From positions 1,225,430-1,289,429 of the forward strand of contig OY811979.1 of NCBI GenBank assembly GCA_963681505.1: a stretch of 64,000 nt of DNA. Direction: 5' to 3'. Made by a program: the position numbers and the translations under genes. The notes under the pieces are model-generated. The model made no database searches and was not told the DNA's origin. It saw only the letters and a program-made list of their open reading frames with translations. Shown in pieces: positions 11,050-25,700 of the stretch. Each line of letters starts with the position of its first letter. Positions within the stretch are counted from its first letter, which is position 1. Source of the DNA: Eunapius fragilis (lineage: Eukaryota > Porifera > Demospongiae > Spongillida > Spongillidae).

Positions 11050-14000
11050 AGGAGATAGAGGAGTGGTTACTGCTATCTTCCATGTGTGCAGTGGTTTGCT
11101 CATATTCCATGTCTCATCAACACCTCGATACTAAGATAGTCTATTATTTCCTATAGAAATGCATGGGTGGGAACCTACTTTTGAATCGCTTGGTGAAACC
11201 ATACCAAACCAGGTATGCTCGGGGTGGCATTAAAAGGAGATAGAGGAGTGGTTACTGCTATCTTCCATGTGTGCAGTGGTTTGCTCTTATTGCATGTCTC
11301 ATCAACACCTCGATGCTAAGGTAGTCAATATTTCCCATAGAGATGTATGGGTGGTTTCCCATAGGAATGTGTGGGTGGGAACCTACTTTTGAATCGATTG
11401 GTTGACCTATACCAAAGCAGGTGTGCTCGGGGTGGCATTAAAACAACATAGAGGAGTGGTTACTGCTATCTTCCAAGTGTGCAGTGGTTTGCTCATGTTG
11501 CCTGTCTCATCTACACCTCGATGCTAAAATAGTCAAAAAAATTTCCCATAGAAATGTATGGGTGGGAACCTACTTTTGAATCGCTTGGTAAACCCATACC
11601 AAAGCAGGTATGCTCGGGGTGGCATTAAAAGGAGATAGAGGAGTGGTTACTGCTATCTTCCATGTGTGCAGTGGTTTGCTCATATTGCATGTCTCATCAA
11701 CACCTCGATGCTAAGATAGTCAAAAATTTACCATTAAAATGTATGGGTGGGAACCTACTTTTGAATCGCCTGGTAAACCCATACCAAAGCAGGTATGCTC
11801 GGGGTGGCATTAAAAGGAGATAGAGGAGTGGTTACTGCTATCTTCCATGTGTGCAGTGGTTTGCTCATATTGCATGTCTCATCAACACCTCGATGCTAAG
11901 ATAGTCAAAAATTTCCCATAGAAATGTATGGGTGGGAACCTACTTTTAAGTCGCTTGGTAAACCCATACCAAAGCAGGTATGCTCGGGGTGGCATTAAAA
12001 GGAGATAGAGGAGTGGTTACTGCTATCTTCCATGTGTGCAGTGGTATGCTCATATTGCTTGTCTCATCAACACCTCTATGCTAAGATGGTCAATATTCCC
12101 CATAGAGATGAGTGGGTGGTTTCCCATAGGAATGTATAGGTAGGAACCTACTTTTGAATCGATTGGTTAACCATACCAAAGCAGGTATAATTGGGGTGGA
12201 ATTTAAAAGAGATAGAGGAGTGGCTACTGCTATCTTCCAAGTGTGCAGTGGTTTGCTCATGTTGCCTGTCTCATCTACACCTCGATGCTAGAATAGTCAA
12301 AAAAAATTCCCATAGAAATGTATGCGTGGGAACCTACTTTTGAATCGCTTGGTAAACCCATACCAAAGCAGGTATGCTCGGGGTGGCATTACAAGGAGAT
12401 AGAGGAGTGGTTACTGCTATCTTCCATGTGTGCAGTGGTTTGCTCATATTGCATGTCTCATCAACACCTCGATGCTAAGATAGTCAAAAATTTACCATAG
12501 AAATGTATGGGTGGGAACCTACTTTTGAATCGCTTGGTAAACCCATACCAAAGCAGGTATGATCGGGGTGGCATTAAAAGGAGAAAGAGGTGTGGTTACT
12601 GCTATCTTCCATGTGTGCAGTGGTTTGCTCATATTGCCTGTCTCATCTACACCTCGATGCTAAAATAGTCAAAAAAATTTCCCATAGAAATGTATGGGTG
12701 GGAACCTACTTTTGAATCGCTTGGTAAACCCATACCAAAGCAGGTATGCTCGGGGTGGCATTAAAAGGAGATAGAGGAGTGGTTACTGCTATCTTCCATG
12801 TGTGCAGTGGTTTGCTCATATTGCATGTCTCATCAACACCTCGATGCTAAGATAGTCAAAAATTTACCATTGAAATGTATGGGTGGTAACCTACTTTTGA
12901 ATCGCCTGGTAAACCCATACCAAAGCAGGTATGCTCGGGGTGGCATTAAAAGGAGATAGAGGAGTGGTTACTGCTATCTTCCATGTTTGCAGTGGTTTGC
13001 TCATATTGCATGTCTCATCAACTCCTTGATGCTAAGATAGTCAAAAATTTCCCATAGAAATGTATGGGTGGGAACCTACTTTTAAATCGCTTGGTAAACC
13101 CATACCAAAGCAGGTATGCTCGGGGTGGCATTAAAAGCAGATAGAGGAGTGGTTACTGCTATCTTCCATGTGTAAAGTGGTATGCTCATATTGCTTGTCT
13201 CATCAACACCTCTATGCTAAGATGGTCAATATTTCCCACAGAGATGTGTGGGTGGTTTCCCATAGGAATGTATAGGTAGGAACCTACATTTGAATCGATT
13301 GGTTAACCATACCAAAGCAGGTATGATTGGGGTGGAATTTAAAAGAGATAGAGGAGTGGTTACTGCTATCTTCCAAGTGTGCAGTGGTTTGCTCATGTTG
13401 CCTGTCTCATCTACACCTCGATGCTAAAATAGTCAAAAAAATTTCCCATAGAAATGTATGCGTGGGAACCTACTTTTGAATCGCTTGATAAACCCATACC
13501 AAAGCAGGTATGCTCGGGGTGGCATTACAAGGAGATAGAGGAGTGGTTACTGCTATCTTCCATGTGTGCAGTGGTTTGCTCATATTGCATGTCTCTTCAA
13601 CACCTCGATGCTAAGATAGTCAAAAATTTACCATAGAAATGTATGGGTGGGAACCTACTTTTGAATCGCTTGGTGAACCCATACCAAAGTAGGTATGATC
13701 GGGGTGGCATTAAATGGAGAAAGAGGTGTGGTTACTGCTATCTTCCATGTGTGCAGTGGTTTGCTCATATTGCATGTCTCATCAACACCTCGATGCTAAG
13801 ATAGTCAAAAATTTCCCATTGAAATGTAAGGGTGGGAACCTACATTTGAATCGCCTGGTAAACCCATACCAAAGCAGGTATGCTCGGGGTGGCATTAAAA
13901 GGAGTTAGAGGAGTGGTTACAGCTATCTTCCATGTGTGCAGTGGTTTGCTCATATTGCATTTCTCATCAACACCTCGATGCTAAGATAGTCAAGAATTTC

Positions 14001-15720
14001 CTATAGAAATGTATGAGTGGGAACCTACTTTTAAATCGCTTGGTAAACCCATACCAAAGCAGGTATGCTCGGGGTGGCATTAAAAGGAGATAGAGGAGTG
14101 GTTACTGCTATCTTCCATGTGTGCAGTGGTATGCTCATATTGCTTGTCTCATCAACACCTCTATGCTAAGATAGTCAAAGATTTCCCATAGCAATGTATG
14201 GGTGGGAACCTACTATTGAATCGCTTGGTAAACCCATACCAAAGCAGGTATGATTGGGGTGGAATTTTAAAGAGATAGAGGAGTGGTTACTGCTATCTTC
14301 CAAGTGTGCAGTGGTTTGTTCATGTTGCCTGTCTCATCTACACCTCGATGCTAAAATAGTCAAAAAAATTTCCCATAGAAATGTATGCGTGGGAACCTAC
14401 TTTTGAATCGCTTGGTAAACCCATACCAAAGCAGGTATGCTCGGGGTGGCATTACAAGGAGATAGATGAGTGGTTACTGCTATCTTCCATGTGTGCAGTG
14501 GTTTGCTCATATTGCATGTCTCATCAGCACCTCGATGCTAAGATAGTCAAAAATTTCCCATAGAAATGTATGAGTGGGAACGTACTTTTAAATCCCTTGG
14601 TAAACCCATACCAAAGCAGGTATGCTCGGGGTGGCATTAAAAGGAGATAGAGGAGTGGTTACTGCTATCTTCCATGTGTGCAGTGGTATGCTCATATTGC
14701 TTGTCTCATCAACACCATCTATGCTAAGATAGTCAAAGATTTCCCATAGAAATGTATGGGTGGGAACCTACTATTGAATCTCTTGGTAAACCCATACCAA
14801 AGCAGGTATGATTGGGGTGGAATTTAAAAGAGATAGAGGAGTGGTTACTGCTATCTTCCAAGTGTGCAGTGGTTTGCTAATGTTGCCTGTCTCATCTACA
14901 CCTCGATGCTAAAATAGTCAAAAAAATTTCCCATAGAAATGTATGCGTGGGAACCTACTTTTGAATCGCTTGGTAAACCCATACCAAAGCAGGTATGCTC
15001 GGGGTGGCATTACAAGGAGATAGAGGAGTGGTTACTGCTATCTTCCATGTGTGCAGTGGTTTGCTCATATTGCATGTCTCTTCAACACCTCGATGCTAAG
15101 ATAGTCAAAAATTTACCATAGAAATGTATGGGTGGGAACCTACTTTTGAATCGCCTGGTAAACCCATACCAAAGCAGGAATGCTCGGGGTGGCTTTAAAA
15201 GGAGATAGAGGAGTGGTTACTGCTATCTTCCATGTGTGCAGTGGTTTGCTCATATTGCATGTCTCATCAACACCTCGATGCTAAGATAGTCAAAAATTTC
15301 CCATAGAAATGTATGGGTGGGAACCTACTTTTGAATCGCCTGGTAAACCCATACCAAAGCAGGTATGCTCGGGGTGGCATTAAAAGGAGATAGAGGAGTG
15401 GTTACTGCTATCTTCCATGTGTGCAGTGGTATGCTCATATTGCTTGTCTCATCAACACCTCTATGCTAAGATGGTCAATATTTCCCATAGAGATGTGTGG
15501 GTGGTTTCCCATAGGAATGTATAGGTAGGAACCTACTTTAGAATCGATTGGTTAACCATACCAAAGCAGGTATGCTCGGGGTGGCAATAAAAGGAGATAG
15601 AGGGGTGGTTACTGCTCTCTTCCATGTGTGCAGTGGTATGCTCATATTGCTTGTCTCATCAACACCTCTATGCTAAGATAGTCAAAGATTTCCCATAGAA
15701 ATGTAAGGGTGGGAACCTAC

Positions 15721-18047
15721 TTTTGAATCGCTTGGTGAACCCATACCAAAGCAGGTATGATCGGGGTGGCATTAAAAGGAGAAAGAGGTGTGGTTACTGC
15801 TATCTTCCATGTGTGCAGTGGTTTGCTCATATTGCATGTCTCATCAACACCTCGATGCTAAGATAGTCAAAAATTTCCCATTGAAATGTAAGGGTGGGAA
15901 CCTACTTTTGAATCGCCTGGTAAACCCATACCAAAGCAGGTATGCACGGGGTGGCATTAAAAGGAGTTAGAGGAGTGGTTACTGCTATCTTCCATGTGTG
16001 CAGTGGTTTGCTCATATTGCATGTCTCATCAACACCTCGATGCTAAGATAGTCAAAAATTTCCTATAGAAATGTATGAGTGGGAACCTACTTTTAAATCG
16101 CTTGGTTTACCCATACCAAAGCAGGTATGCTCGGGGTGGCATTAAAAGGAGATAGAGGAGTGGTTACTGCTATCTTCCATGTGTGCAGTGGTATGCTCAT
16201 ATTGCTTGTCTCATCAACACCTCTATGCTAAGATAGTCAAAGATTTCCCGTAGAAATGTATGGGTGGGAACCTACTATTGAATCGCTTGGTAAACCCATA
16301 CCAAAGCTGGTATGATTGGGGTGGAATTTAAAAGAGATAGAGGAGTGGTTACTGCTATCTTCCAAGTGTGCAGTGGTTTGCTAATGTTGCCTGTCTCATC
16401 TACACCTCGATGCTAAAATAGTCAAAAAAATTTCCCATAGAAATGTATGCGTGGGAACCTACTTTTGAATCGCTTGGTAAACCCATACCAAAGCAGGTAT
16501 GCTCGGGGTGGCATTACAAGGAGATAGAGGAGTGGTTACTGCTATCTTCCATGTGTGCAGTGGTTTGCTCATATTGCATGTCTCTTCAACACCTCGATGC
16601 TAAGATAGTCAAAAATTTACCATAGAAATGTATGGGTGGGAACCTACTTTTGAATCGCTTGGTGAACCCATACCAAAGCAGGTATGATCGGGGTGGCATT
16701 AAAAGGAGAAAGAGGTGTGGTTACTGCTATCTTCCATGTGTGCAGTGGTTTGCTCATATTGCATGTCTCATCAACACCTCGATGCTAAGATAGTCAAAAA
16801 TTTCCCATTGAAATGTAAGGGTGGGAACCTAGTTTTGAATCGCCTGGTAAACCCATACCAAAGCAGGTATGCACGGGGTGGCATTAAAAGGAGTTAGAGG
16901 AGTGGTTACTGCTATCTTCCATGTGTGCAGTGGTTTGCTCATATTGCATGTCTCATCAACACCTCGATGCTAAGATAGTCAAAAATTTCCCATAGAAATG
17001 TATGAGTGGGAACCTACTTTTAAATCGCTTGGTTTACCCATACCAAAGCAGGTATGCTCGGGGTGGCATTAAAAGGAGATAGAGGAGTGGTTACTGCTAT
17101 CTTCCATGTGTGCAGTGGTATGCTCATATTGCTTGTCTCATCAGCACCTCTATGCTAAGATAGTCAAAGATTTCCCATAGAAATGTATGGGTGGGAACCT
17201 ACTATTGAATCGCTTGGTAAACCCATACCAAAGCAGGTATGATTGGGGTGGAATTTAAAAGAGATAGAGGAGTGGTTACTGCTATCTTCCAAGTGTGCAG
17301 TGGTTTGCTAATGTTGCCTGTCTCATCTACACCTCGATGCTAGAATAGTCAAAAAAATTTCCCATAGAAATGTATGCGTGGGAACCTACTTTTGAATCGC
17401 TTGGTAAACCCATACCAAAGCAGGTATGCTCGGGGTGGCATTACAAGGAGATAGATGAGTGGTTACTGCTATCTTCCATGTGTGCAGAGGTTTGCTCATA
17501 TTGCATGTCTCTTCAACACCTCGATGCTAAGATAGTCAAAAATTTACCATAGAAATGTATGGGTGGGAACCTACTTTTGAATCGCTTGGTGAACCCATAC
17601 CAAAGCAGGTATGATCGGGGTGGCATTAAAAGGAGAAAGAGGTGTGGTTACTGCTATCTTCCATGTGTGCAGTGGTTTGCTCATATTGCATGTCTCATCA
17701 ACACCTCGATGCTAAGATAGTCAAAAATTTCCCATTGAAATGTAAGGGTGGGAACCTACTTTTGAATCGCCTGGTAAACCCATACCAAATCAGGTATGCA
17801 CGGGGTGGCATTTAAAAGGAGTTAGAGGAGTGGTTACTGCTATCTTCCATGTGTGCAGTGGTTTGCTCATATTGCATGTCTCATCAACACCTCGATGCTA
17901 AGATAGTCAAAAATTTCCCATAGAAATGTATGAGTGGGAACCTACTTTTAAATCGCTTGGTTTACCCATACCAAAGCAGGTATGCTCGGGGTGGCATTAA
18001 AAGGAGATAGAGGAGTGGTTACTGCTATCTTCCATGTGTGCAGTGGT
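15721..18047 (-). repeat. Satellite A higher-order repeat, 927-bp period (5 monomers)
   Basis: The motif TTTTGAATCGCTTGGTGAAC, which carries a private TGAAC variant, begins at 15,721, 16,648 and 17,575, exactly 927 bp apart each time. Associated private variants travel with it: GGAGAAAGAGGTGTGG, CCCATTGAAATGTAAGGG, GGTATGCACGGGG, GGAGTTAGAGG, and CGCTTGGTTTACCC. The third copy is broken off near 18,047 where TATGCTC is replaced by TTTGCTC. Related but less regular copies lie upstream from about 13,454, where segments at 13,454 and 14,381 are also 927 bp apart. Confidence 0.88.
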
Positions 18048-18459
18048 TTGCTCATATTGCATGTCTCATCAACACCTCGATGCTAAGATAGTCAAAAATT
18101 TACCATTGAAATGTATGGGTGGGAACCTACTTTTGAATCGCCTGGTAAACCCATACCAAAGCAGGTATGCTCGGGGTGGCATTAAAAGGAGATAGAGGAG
18201 TGGTTACTGCTATCTTCCATGTGTGCAGTGGTTTGCTCATATTGCACGTCTCATCAACACCTCGATGCTAAGATAGTCAAAAATTTCCCATAGAAATGTA
18301 TGGGTGGGAACCTACTTTTGAATCGCCTGGTAAACCCATACCAAAGCAGGTATGCTCGGGGTGGCATTAAAAGGAGATAGAGGAGTGGTTACTGCTATCT
18401 TCCATGTGTGCAGTGGTATGCTCATATTGCTTGTCTCATCAACACCTCTATGCTAAGAT

Positions 18460-21400
18460 GGTCAATATTTCCCATAGAGATGTGTGGGTGGTTTCCCATA
18501 GGAATGTATAGGTAGGAACCTACTTTAGAATCGATTGGTTAACCATACCAAAGCAGGTATGCTCGGGGTGGCATTAAAAGGAGATAGAGGGGTGGTTACT
18601 GCTATCTTCCATGTGTGTAGTGGTATGCTCATATTGCTTGTCTCATCAACACCTCTATGCTAAGATAGTCAAAGATATCCCATAGAAATGTATGGGTGGG
18701 AACCTACTATTGAATCGCTTGGTCAACCCATACCAAAGCAGGTATGATTGGGGTGGAATTTAAAAGAGATAGAGGAGTGGTTACTGCTATCTTCCAAGTG
18801 TGCAGTGGTTTGCTCATGTTGCCTGTCTCATCTACACCTCGATGCTAAAATAGTCAAAAAAATTTCCCATAGAAATGTATGCGAGGGAACCTACTTTTGA
18901 ATCGCTTGGTAAACCCATACCAAAGCAGGTATGCTCGGGGTGGCATTACAAGGAGATAGAGGAGTGGTTACTGCTATCTTCCATGTGTGCAGTGGTTTGC
19001 TCATATTGCATGTCTCATCAACACCTTGATGCTAAGATAGTCAAAAATTTACCATAGAAATGTATTGGTGGGAACCTACTTTTGAATCGCTTGGTAAACC
19101 CATACCGAAGCAGGTATGCTCGGGGTGGCATTAAAAGGAGATAGAGGAGTGGTTACTGCTATCTTCCATGTGTGCAGTGGTTTGCTCATATTGCATGTCT
19201 CATCAACACCTCGATGCTAAGATAGTCAAAAATTTACCATTGAAATGTTTAGGTGGGAACCTACTTTTGAATCGCCTGGTAAACCCATACCAAAGCAGGT
19301 ATGCTCGGGGTGGCATTAAAAGGAGATAGATGAGTGGTTACTGCTATCTTCCATGTGTGCAGTGGTATGCTCATATTGCTTGTCTCATCAATACCTCTAT
19401 GCTAAGATAGTCAAAGATTTCCCATAGAAATGTATGGGTGGGAACCTACTATTGAATCGCTTGGTAAACCCATACCAAAGCAGGTATGATTGGGGTGGAA
19501 TTTAAAAGAGATAGAGGAGTGGTTACTGCTATCTTCCAAGTGTGCAGTGGTTTGCTAATGTTGCCTGTCTCATCTACACCTCGATGCTAAAATAGTCATA
19601 AAAATTTTCCATAGAAATGTATGCGTGGGAACCTACTTTTGAATCGCTTGGTAAACCCATACCAAAGCAGGTATGCTCGGGGTGGCATTACAAGGAGATA
19701 GAGGAGTGGTTACTGCTATCTTCCATGTGTGCAGTGGTTTGCTCATATTGCATGTCTCATCAACACCTCGATGCTAAGATGGTCATTATTTCCCATAGAG
19801 ATGTGTGGGTGGTTTCCCATAGGAATGTATAGGTAGGAACCTACTATGGAATCGATTGGTTAACCATACCAAAGCAGGTATGCTCGGGGTGGCATTAAAA
19901 GGAGATAGAGGAGTGGTTACTGCTATCTTCCATGTGTGCAGTGGTATGCTCATATTGCTTGTCTCATCAACACCTCTATGCTAAGATAGTCAAAGATTTC
20001 CCATAGAAATGTATGGGTGGGAACCTACTATTGAATCGCTTGGTAAACCCATACCAAAGCAGGTATGATTGGGGTGGAATTTAAAAGAGATAGAGGAGTG
20101 GTTACTGCTATCTTCCAAGTGTGCAGTGGTTTGCTCTTGTTGCCTGTCTCATCTACACCTCGATGCTAAAATAGTCAAAAAAATTTCCCATAGAAATGTA
20201 TGCGTGGGAACCTACTTTTGAATCGCTTGGTAAACCCATACCAAAGCAGGTATGCTCGGGGTGGCATTACAACGAGATAGAGGAGTGGTTACTGCTATCT
20301 TCCATGTGTGCAGTGGTTTGCTCATATTGCATGTCTCATCAACACCTCGATGCTAAGATAGTCAAAAATTTACCATAGAAATGTATTGGTGGGAACCTAC
20401 TTTTGAATCGCTTGGTAAACCCATACCAAAGCAGGTATGCTCGGGGTGGCATTAAAAGGAGATAGAGGAGTGGTTACTGCTATCTTCCATGTGTGCAGTG
20501 GTTTGCTCATATTGCATGTCTCATCAACACCTCGATGCTAAGATAGTCAAAAATTTACCATTGAAATGTTTAGGTGGGAACCTACTTTTCAATCGCCTGG
20601 TAAACCCATACCAAAGCAGGTATGCTCGGGGTGGCATTAAAAGGAGATAGATGAGTGGTTACTGCTATCTTCCATGTGTGCAGTGGTATGCTCATATTGC
20701 TTGTCTCATCAATACCTCTATGCTAAGATAGTCAAAGATTTCCCATAGAAATGTATGGGTGGGAACCTACTATTGAATCGCTTGGTAAACCCATACCAAA
20801 GCAGGTATGATTGGGGTGGAATTTAAAAGAGATAGAGGAGTGGTTACTGCTATCTTCCAAGTGTGCAGTGGTTTGCTAATGTTGCCTGTCTCATCTAAAC
20901 CTCGATGCTAAAATAGTCATAAAAATTTCCCATAGAAATGTATGCGTGGGAACCTACTTTTGAATCGCTTGGTAAACCCATACCAAAGCAGGTATGCTCG
21001 GGGTGGCATTAAAAGGAGATAGAGGAGTGGTTACTGCTATCTTCCATGTGTGCAGTGGTTTGCTCATATTGCATGTCTCATCAACACCTCGATGCTAAGA
21101 TGGTCATTATTTCCCATAGAGATGTGTGGGTGGTTTCCCATAGGAATGTATAGGTAGGAACCTACTATAGAATCGATTGGTTAACCATACCAAAGCAGGT
21201 ATGCTCGGGGTGGCATTAAAAGGAGATAGAGGAGTGGTTACTGCTATCTTCCATGTGTGCAGTGGTATGCTCATATTGCTTGTCTCATCAACACCTCTAT
21301 GCTAAGATAGTCAAAGATTTCCCATAGAAATGTATGGGTGGGAACCTACTATTGAATCGCTTGGTAAACCCATACCAAAGCAGGTATGATTGGGGTGGAA

Positions 21401-21900
21401 TTTAAAAGAGATAGAGGAGTGGTTACTGCTATCTTCCAAGTGTGCAGTGGTTTGCTCTTGTTGCCTGTCTCATCTACACCTCGATGCTAAAATAGTCAAA
21501 AAAATTTCCCATAGAAATGTATGCGTGGGAACCTACTTTTGAATCGCTTGGTAAACCCATACCAAAGCAGGTATGCTCGGGGTGGCATTACAAGGAGATA
21601 GAGGAGTGGTTACTGCTATCTTCCATGTGTGCAGTGGTTTGCTCATATTGCATGTCTCATCAACACCTCGATGCTAAGATAGTCAAAAATTTACCATAGA
21701 AATGTATTGGTGGGAACCTACTTTTGAATCGCTTGGTAAACCCATACCAAAGCAGGAATGCTCGGGGTGGCATTAAAAGGAGATAGAGGAGTGGTTACTG
21801 CTATCTTCCATGTGTGCAGTGGTTTGCTCATATTGCATGTCTCATCAACACCTCGATGCTCAGATAGTCAAAAATTTACCATTGAAATGTATGGGTGGGA
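18460..21900 (-). repeat. Satellite A higher-order repeat, 1,321-bp period (about 7 monomers)
   Basis: The landmark GGTCA(A/T)TATTTCCC followed by ATAGAGATGTGTGGG lies at 18,460, 19,781 and 21,102, a constant 1,321 bp. Other private variants keep the same offset: CATCAATACCTC at about 19,387 and 20,708, GAAATGTTTAGGTGG at about 19,243 and 20,564, and GCTCTTGTTGCCTG at about 20,132 and 21,453. Small differences between copies (such as CTATGGAATCG versus CTATAGAATCG) show slight divergence since duplication. The third copy is incomplete and runs into the 762-bp repeat. Confidence 0.87.
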
Positions 21901-22775
21901 ACCTACTTTTGAATCGCCTGGTAAACCCATACCAAAGCAGATATGCTCGGGGTGGCATTAAAAGGAGATAGAGGAGTGGTTACTGCTATCTTCCATGTGT
22001 GCAGTGGTTTGCTCATATTGCTTGTCTCATCAACACCTCTATGCTAAGATGGTCATTATTTCCCATAGAGATGTGTGGGTGGTTTCCCATAGGAATGTAT
22101 AGGTAGGAACCTACTATAGAATCGATTGGTTAACCATACCAAAGCAGGTATGCTCGGGGTGGCATTAAAAGGAGATAGAGGAGTGGTTACTGCTATCTTC
22201 CATGTGTGCAGTGGTATGCTCATATTGCTTGTCTCATCAACACCTCTATGCTAAGATAGTCAAAGATTTCCCATAGAAATGTATGGGTGGGAACCTACTT
22301 TTGAATCGCTTGGTAAACCCATACCAAAGCAGGTATGCTCGGGGTGGCATTACAAGGAGATAGAGGAGTGGTTACTGCTATCTTCCATGTGTGCAAAGGT
22401 TTGCTCATATTGCATGTCTCATCAACACCTCGATGCTAAGATAGTCAAAAATTTACCATAGAAATGTATTGGTGGGAACCTACTTTTGAATCGCTTGGTA
22501 AACCCATACCAAAGCAGGTATGCTCGGGGTGGCATTAAAAGGAGATAGAGGAGTGGTTACTGCTATCTTCCATGTGTGCAGTGGTTTGCTCATATTGCAT
22601 GTCTCATCAACACCTCGATGCTCAGATAGTCAAAAATTTACCATTGAAATGTATGGGTGGGAACCTACTTTTGAATCGCCTGGTAAACCCATACCAAAGC
22701 AGATATGCTCGGGGTGGCATTAAAAGGAGATAGAGGAGTGGTTACTGCTATCTTCCATGTGTGCAGTGGTTTGCT
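21517..22775 (-). repeat. Satellite A local duplication, 762-bp offset
   Basis: Bases from about 21,517 recur from about 22,279. Shared private changes include ATTGGTGGGAACC at about 21,706 and 22,468, CGATGCTCAGATAGTC at about 21,853 and 22,615, and AAGCAGATATGCTCGG at about 21,935 and 22,697. The block holds four monomers and overlaps the end of the 1,321-bp repeat, so it formed by a later, shorter-range exchange. Confidence 0.82.
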
Positions 22776-25700
22776 CATATTGCATGTCTCATCAACACCT
22801 CGATGCTAAGATAGTCAAAAATATCCCATAGAAATGTATGGGTGGGAACCTACTTTTAAATCGCTTGGTAAACCCATACCAAAGCAGGTATGCTCGGGGT
22901 GGCATTACAAGGAGATAGAGGAGTGGTTACTGCTATCTTCCATGTGTGCAGTGGTTTGCTCATATTGCATGTCTCATCAACACCTCGATGCTAAAATAGT
23001 AAAAAATTTACCATAGAAATGTATGGGTGGGAACCTACTTTTGAATCGCTTGGTAAACCCATACCAAAGCAGGTATGATCGGGGTGGCATTAAAACGAGA
23101 AAGAGGTGTGGTTACTGCTATCTTACATGTGTGCAGTGGTTTGCTCATATTGCATGTCTCATCAACACCTCGATGCTAAGATAGTCAAAAATTTACCATT
23201 GAAATGTATGGGTGGGAACCTACTTTTGAATCGCCTGGTAAACCCATAGCAAAGCAGGTATGCTCGGGGTGGCATTAAAAGGAGATAGAGGAGTGGTTAC
23301 TGCTATCTTCCATGTGTGCAGTGGTATGCTCATATTGCTTGTCTCATCAACACCTCTATGCTAAGATGGTCAATATTTCCCATAGAGATGTGTGGGTGGT
23401 TTCCCATAGGAATGTATAGGTAGGAACCTACTGTTGAATCGATTGGTTAACCCATACCAAAGCAGGTATGAATGGGATGGAGTTTAAAAGAGATAGAGGA
23501 GTGGTTACTGCTATCTTCCAAGTGTGCAGTGGTTTGCTCATGTTGCCTGTCTCATCTACACCTCGATGCTCAAATAGTCAAAAAAATTTCCCATAGAAAT
23601 GTATGGGTGGGAACCTACTTTTGAATCGCTTGGTAAACCCATACCAAAGCAGGTATGCTCGGGGTGGCATTAAAAGGAGATAGAGGAGTGGTTACTGCTA
23701 TCTTCCATGTGTGTAGTGGTTTGCTCATATTGCATGTCTCATCAACACCTCGATGCTAAGATAGTCAAAAATTTCCCATAGAAATGTATGGGTGGGAACC
23801 TACTTTTGAATCGCTTGGTAAACCCATACCAATGCAGGTATGCTCGGGGTGGAATAAAAGGAGATAGAGGAGTGGTTACTGCTATCTTCCATGTGTGCAG
23901 TGGTATGCTCATATTGCTTGTCTCATCAACACCTCTATGCTAAGATGGTCAATATTTCCCATAGAGATGTGTGGGTGGTTTCCCATAGGAATGTATAGGT
24001 AGGAAACAACTGTTGAATCGATTGGTTAACCCATACCAAAGCAGGTATGATTGGGATGGAATTTAAAAGAGATAGAGGAGTGGTTCCTGCTATCTTCCAA
24101 GTGTGCAGTGGTTTGCTCATGTTGCCTGTCTCATCTACACCTCGATGCTAAAATAGTCAAAAAAATTTCCCATAGAAATGTATGCTTGGGAACCTACTTT
24201 TGAATCGCTTGGTAAACCCATACCAAAGCAGGTATGCTCGGGGTGGCATTCCAAGGAGATAGAGGAGTGGTTACTGCTATCTTCCATGTGTGCAGTGGTT
24301 TGCTCATACTGCATGTCTCATCAACACCTCGATGCTAAGATAGTCAAAAATTTACCATAGAAATGTATGGGTGGGAACCTACTTTTGAATCGCTTGGTAA
24401 ACCCATACCAAAGCAGGTATGGTCGGGGTGGCATTAAATGGAGATAGAGGAGTGGTTACTGCTATCTTCCATGTGTGCAGTGGTATGCTCATATTGCTTG
24501 TCTCATCAACACCTCTATGCTAAGATGGTCATTATTTCCCATAGAGATGTGTGGGTGGTTTCCCATAGGAATGTATAGGTAGGAACCTACTGTTGAATCG
24601 ATTGGTTAACCCATACCAAAGCAGGTATGATTGGGGTGGAATTTAAAAGAGATGGAGGAGTGGTTACTGCTATCTTCCAAGTGTGCAGTGGTTTGCTCAT
24701 GTTGCCTGTCTCATCTACACCTCGATGCTAAAATAGTCAAAAAAATTTCCCATAGAAATGTATGGGTGCGAACCTACTTTTGAATCGCTTGGTAAACCCA
24801 TACCAAGGCAGGTATGCTCGGGGTGGCATTTAAAAGAGGAAGAGGTGTGGTTACTGCTATCTTCCAAGTGAGCAGTGGTTTGCTCATATTGCATGTCTCA
24901 TCTACATCTCGATGCTAAAATAGTCAAAAACATTTCCCATAGAAATGTATGGGTGGGAACCTACTTTTGAATCGCTTAGTGAACCCATACCGAAGCAGGT
25001 GTTCTTGGGGAAGGAATTAAAAGAGATAGAGGTGTGGTTCCTGCTATCTTCCAAGTGTGCAGTGGTTTGCTCATATTGCATGTCTCATCAACACCTCGAT
25101 GCTAAGATAGTCAAAAATTTCCCATAGAAAAGTTTGGGTGGGAACCTACATTTACTTTTGAATCGCTTGGTAAACCCATACCGAAGCAGGTATGCAAGGG
25201 ATGGCATTGAAAGAAGATAGAGGAGTGGTTACTGCTATCTTCCATGTGTGCTGTGGTTTGCTCATATTACAAGTCTCATTAACACCTCGATGCTAATGTA
25301 GTCAATACTTCCTATAGAGATGCATTGGGTGGTTTCCCATAGGAATGTAAGGCTGGGAACCTACTTTTGAATCGCTTATTGACCCATACCGAAGCAGGTG
25401 TTCTTGGGGTAGGAATTAAAAGAGATAGAGGAGTGGTTACTGCTATCTTCCAAGTGTGCAGTGGTTTGCTCATGTTGCCTGTCTCATCTACACCTCGATG
25501 CTAAAATAGTCAAAAAAATTTCCCATAGAAATGTATGGGTGGGAACCTACTTTTGAATCGCTTGGTAAACCCATACCAAAGCAGGTATGCTCCGGGTGGC
25601 ATTACAAGGAGATAGAGGAGTGGTTACTGCTATCTTCCATGTGTGCAGTGGTTTGCTCACATTGCATGTCTCATCAACACCTCGATGCTAAGATAGTCAA

